Origin: Vibrio mediterranei
Lineage (GTDB): Bacteria > Pseudomonadota > Gammaproteobacteria > Enterobacterales > Vibrionaceae
Assembly (NCBI RefSeq): GCF_900088415.1
Contig: NZ_FLLQ01000004.1
Coordinates: forward strand, 434,001 to 498,000
Length of the DNA: 64,000 bases
Direction of reading: 5' to 3'
Made by a program: the position numbers and the translations under genes. Numbering within the stretch: the first letter of the stretch is position 1; each line of letters opens with the position of its first letter. Below are positions 63,804 to 64,000 of this stretch, piece after piece. Below the pieces are notes generated by a model. That model made no database searches. It was given only the letters and a program-made list of their open reading frames with translations, and was not told the DNA's origin.

Positions 63804-64000
63804 TTACTGGCCCTTGATGGCCGTTTTGATACCGTTAATTTTCGACTGCAAAAATGCCAAGCTTTGGTGATAGTCCATCACATTTTTGGCGAATCTTGCC
63901 TGTTCATTTTCGAGCTCAACGGTATTGCCATCTCGCGTTCTTTGCACTGGAATCCGATATTGTGCTGAGGTATCGATATACCAATCTTTGCTGTTACCAA
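63804..64000 (-). CDS. flgB: Proximal rod protein FlgB (3' part only)
   Basis: The gene is cut by the right edge, and only the last 64 codons are visible. The peptide has the FlgB C-terminal pattern (TSAQYRIPVQRTRDGNTVEL, then a helix with MDYHQSLAFLQSKINGIKTA) and ends at TAA at 63804. It would head the flgBCDEFGHIJKL run, so the promoter lies beyond the window. Confidence 0.9.
   Translation of the reverse strand, partial: GNSKDWYIDTSAQYRIPVQRTRDGNTVELENEQARFAKNVMDYHQSLAFLQSKINGIKTAIKGQ

Noticed and set aside
1-64000. CRISPR arrays, tRNA/rRNA genes, insertion sequences, phage or restriction systems
   Set aside because: I looked for regular spaced repeats, tRNA-like T-loops and transposase motifs and found none I could support.

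Overview
The window is chromosomal DNA of a gammaproteobacterium of the family Vibrionaceae, most likely a Vibrio. The main evidence is the run comEA-ppiD-hupB-lon-clpX-clpP-tig-dctBD-dctMQP, which matches the order I know from Vibrio cholerae chromosome 1, together with a rhombosortase gene, a menFDHBCE operon and lateral-type (laf) flagellar genes. Coding density is high. I see no rRNA, tRNA, CRISPR array or insertion sequence.

Layout. 1-2.7 kb: the 3' part of a lysophospholipid transporter/acyltransferase fusion, then a YeiH-type membrane transporter and a possible small membrane protein. 2.8-10.1 kb (minus): the complete menaquinone operon menF-menD-menH-menB-menC-menE. 10.3-13.5 kb (plus): alaA, yfbR and a dGTPase-like gene. 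13.6-15.0 kb: tapT, rhombosortase and comEA, packed with overlapping ends. 15.2-23.6 kb (minus): the protein quality-control block ppiD, hupB, lon, clpX, clpP and tig, with a heat-shock-type promoter before lon. 24.2-30.8 kb: the DctB/DctD two-component system facing the dctPQM TRAP transporter, with a clear sigma-54 promoter before dctP. 31.0-34.5 kb: an orphan sugar-type ABC binding protein with an OmpR/EnvZ-type two-component system. 34.7-36.1 kb: selO.

36.4 kb to the right edge is a lateral-type flagellar island. On the minus strand it holds lafA-fliD-fliS-fliT-fliK-fliL-lafS-lafT-lafU plus a small membrane protein. flhA lies divergent from lafA. A second long minus-strand run reads flgB(partial)-flgC-D-E-F-G-H-I-J-K-L-motY-fliE-fliF-fliG-X-flgM-flgN-flgA. 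Between flhA and flgA sits a cassette of a glycine-zipper lipoprotein, a small Cys-rich secreted protein and a DsbA paralogue. The island lacks fliH/I/J, fliM/N/P/Q/R, flhB and a lafK-type regulator inside the window. These may lie to the right of flgB.

How it fits together. The flg/fli run builds the basal body, hook and rod. FlgM would hold the flagellar sigma factor LafS until the hook is finished. LafS would then transcribe the flagellin and motor genes, and a sigma-28-like promoter is visible before lafA and possibly before flgM. LafT/LafU with MotY form the stator. The DsbA paralogue next to flgA could serve FlgA and MotY, which each have exactly two cysteines in the predicted exported part.

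Points most worth a second look: the unassigned protein X (49919-50926) placed directly after fliG, the dsbA ribosome-binding site locked in a long-range inverted repeat with the upstream gene's stop codon, a 32-residue small membrane protein at 36378-36476, the orphan binding protein/two-component locus, and the island's position beside chromosome-1 housekeeping genes.
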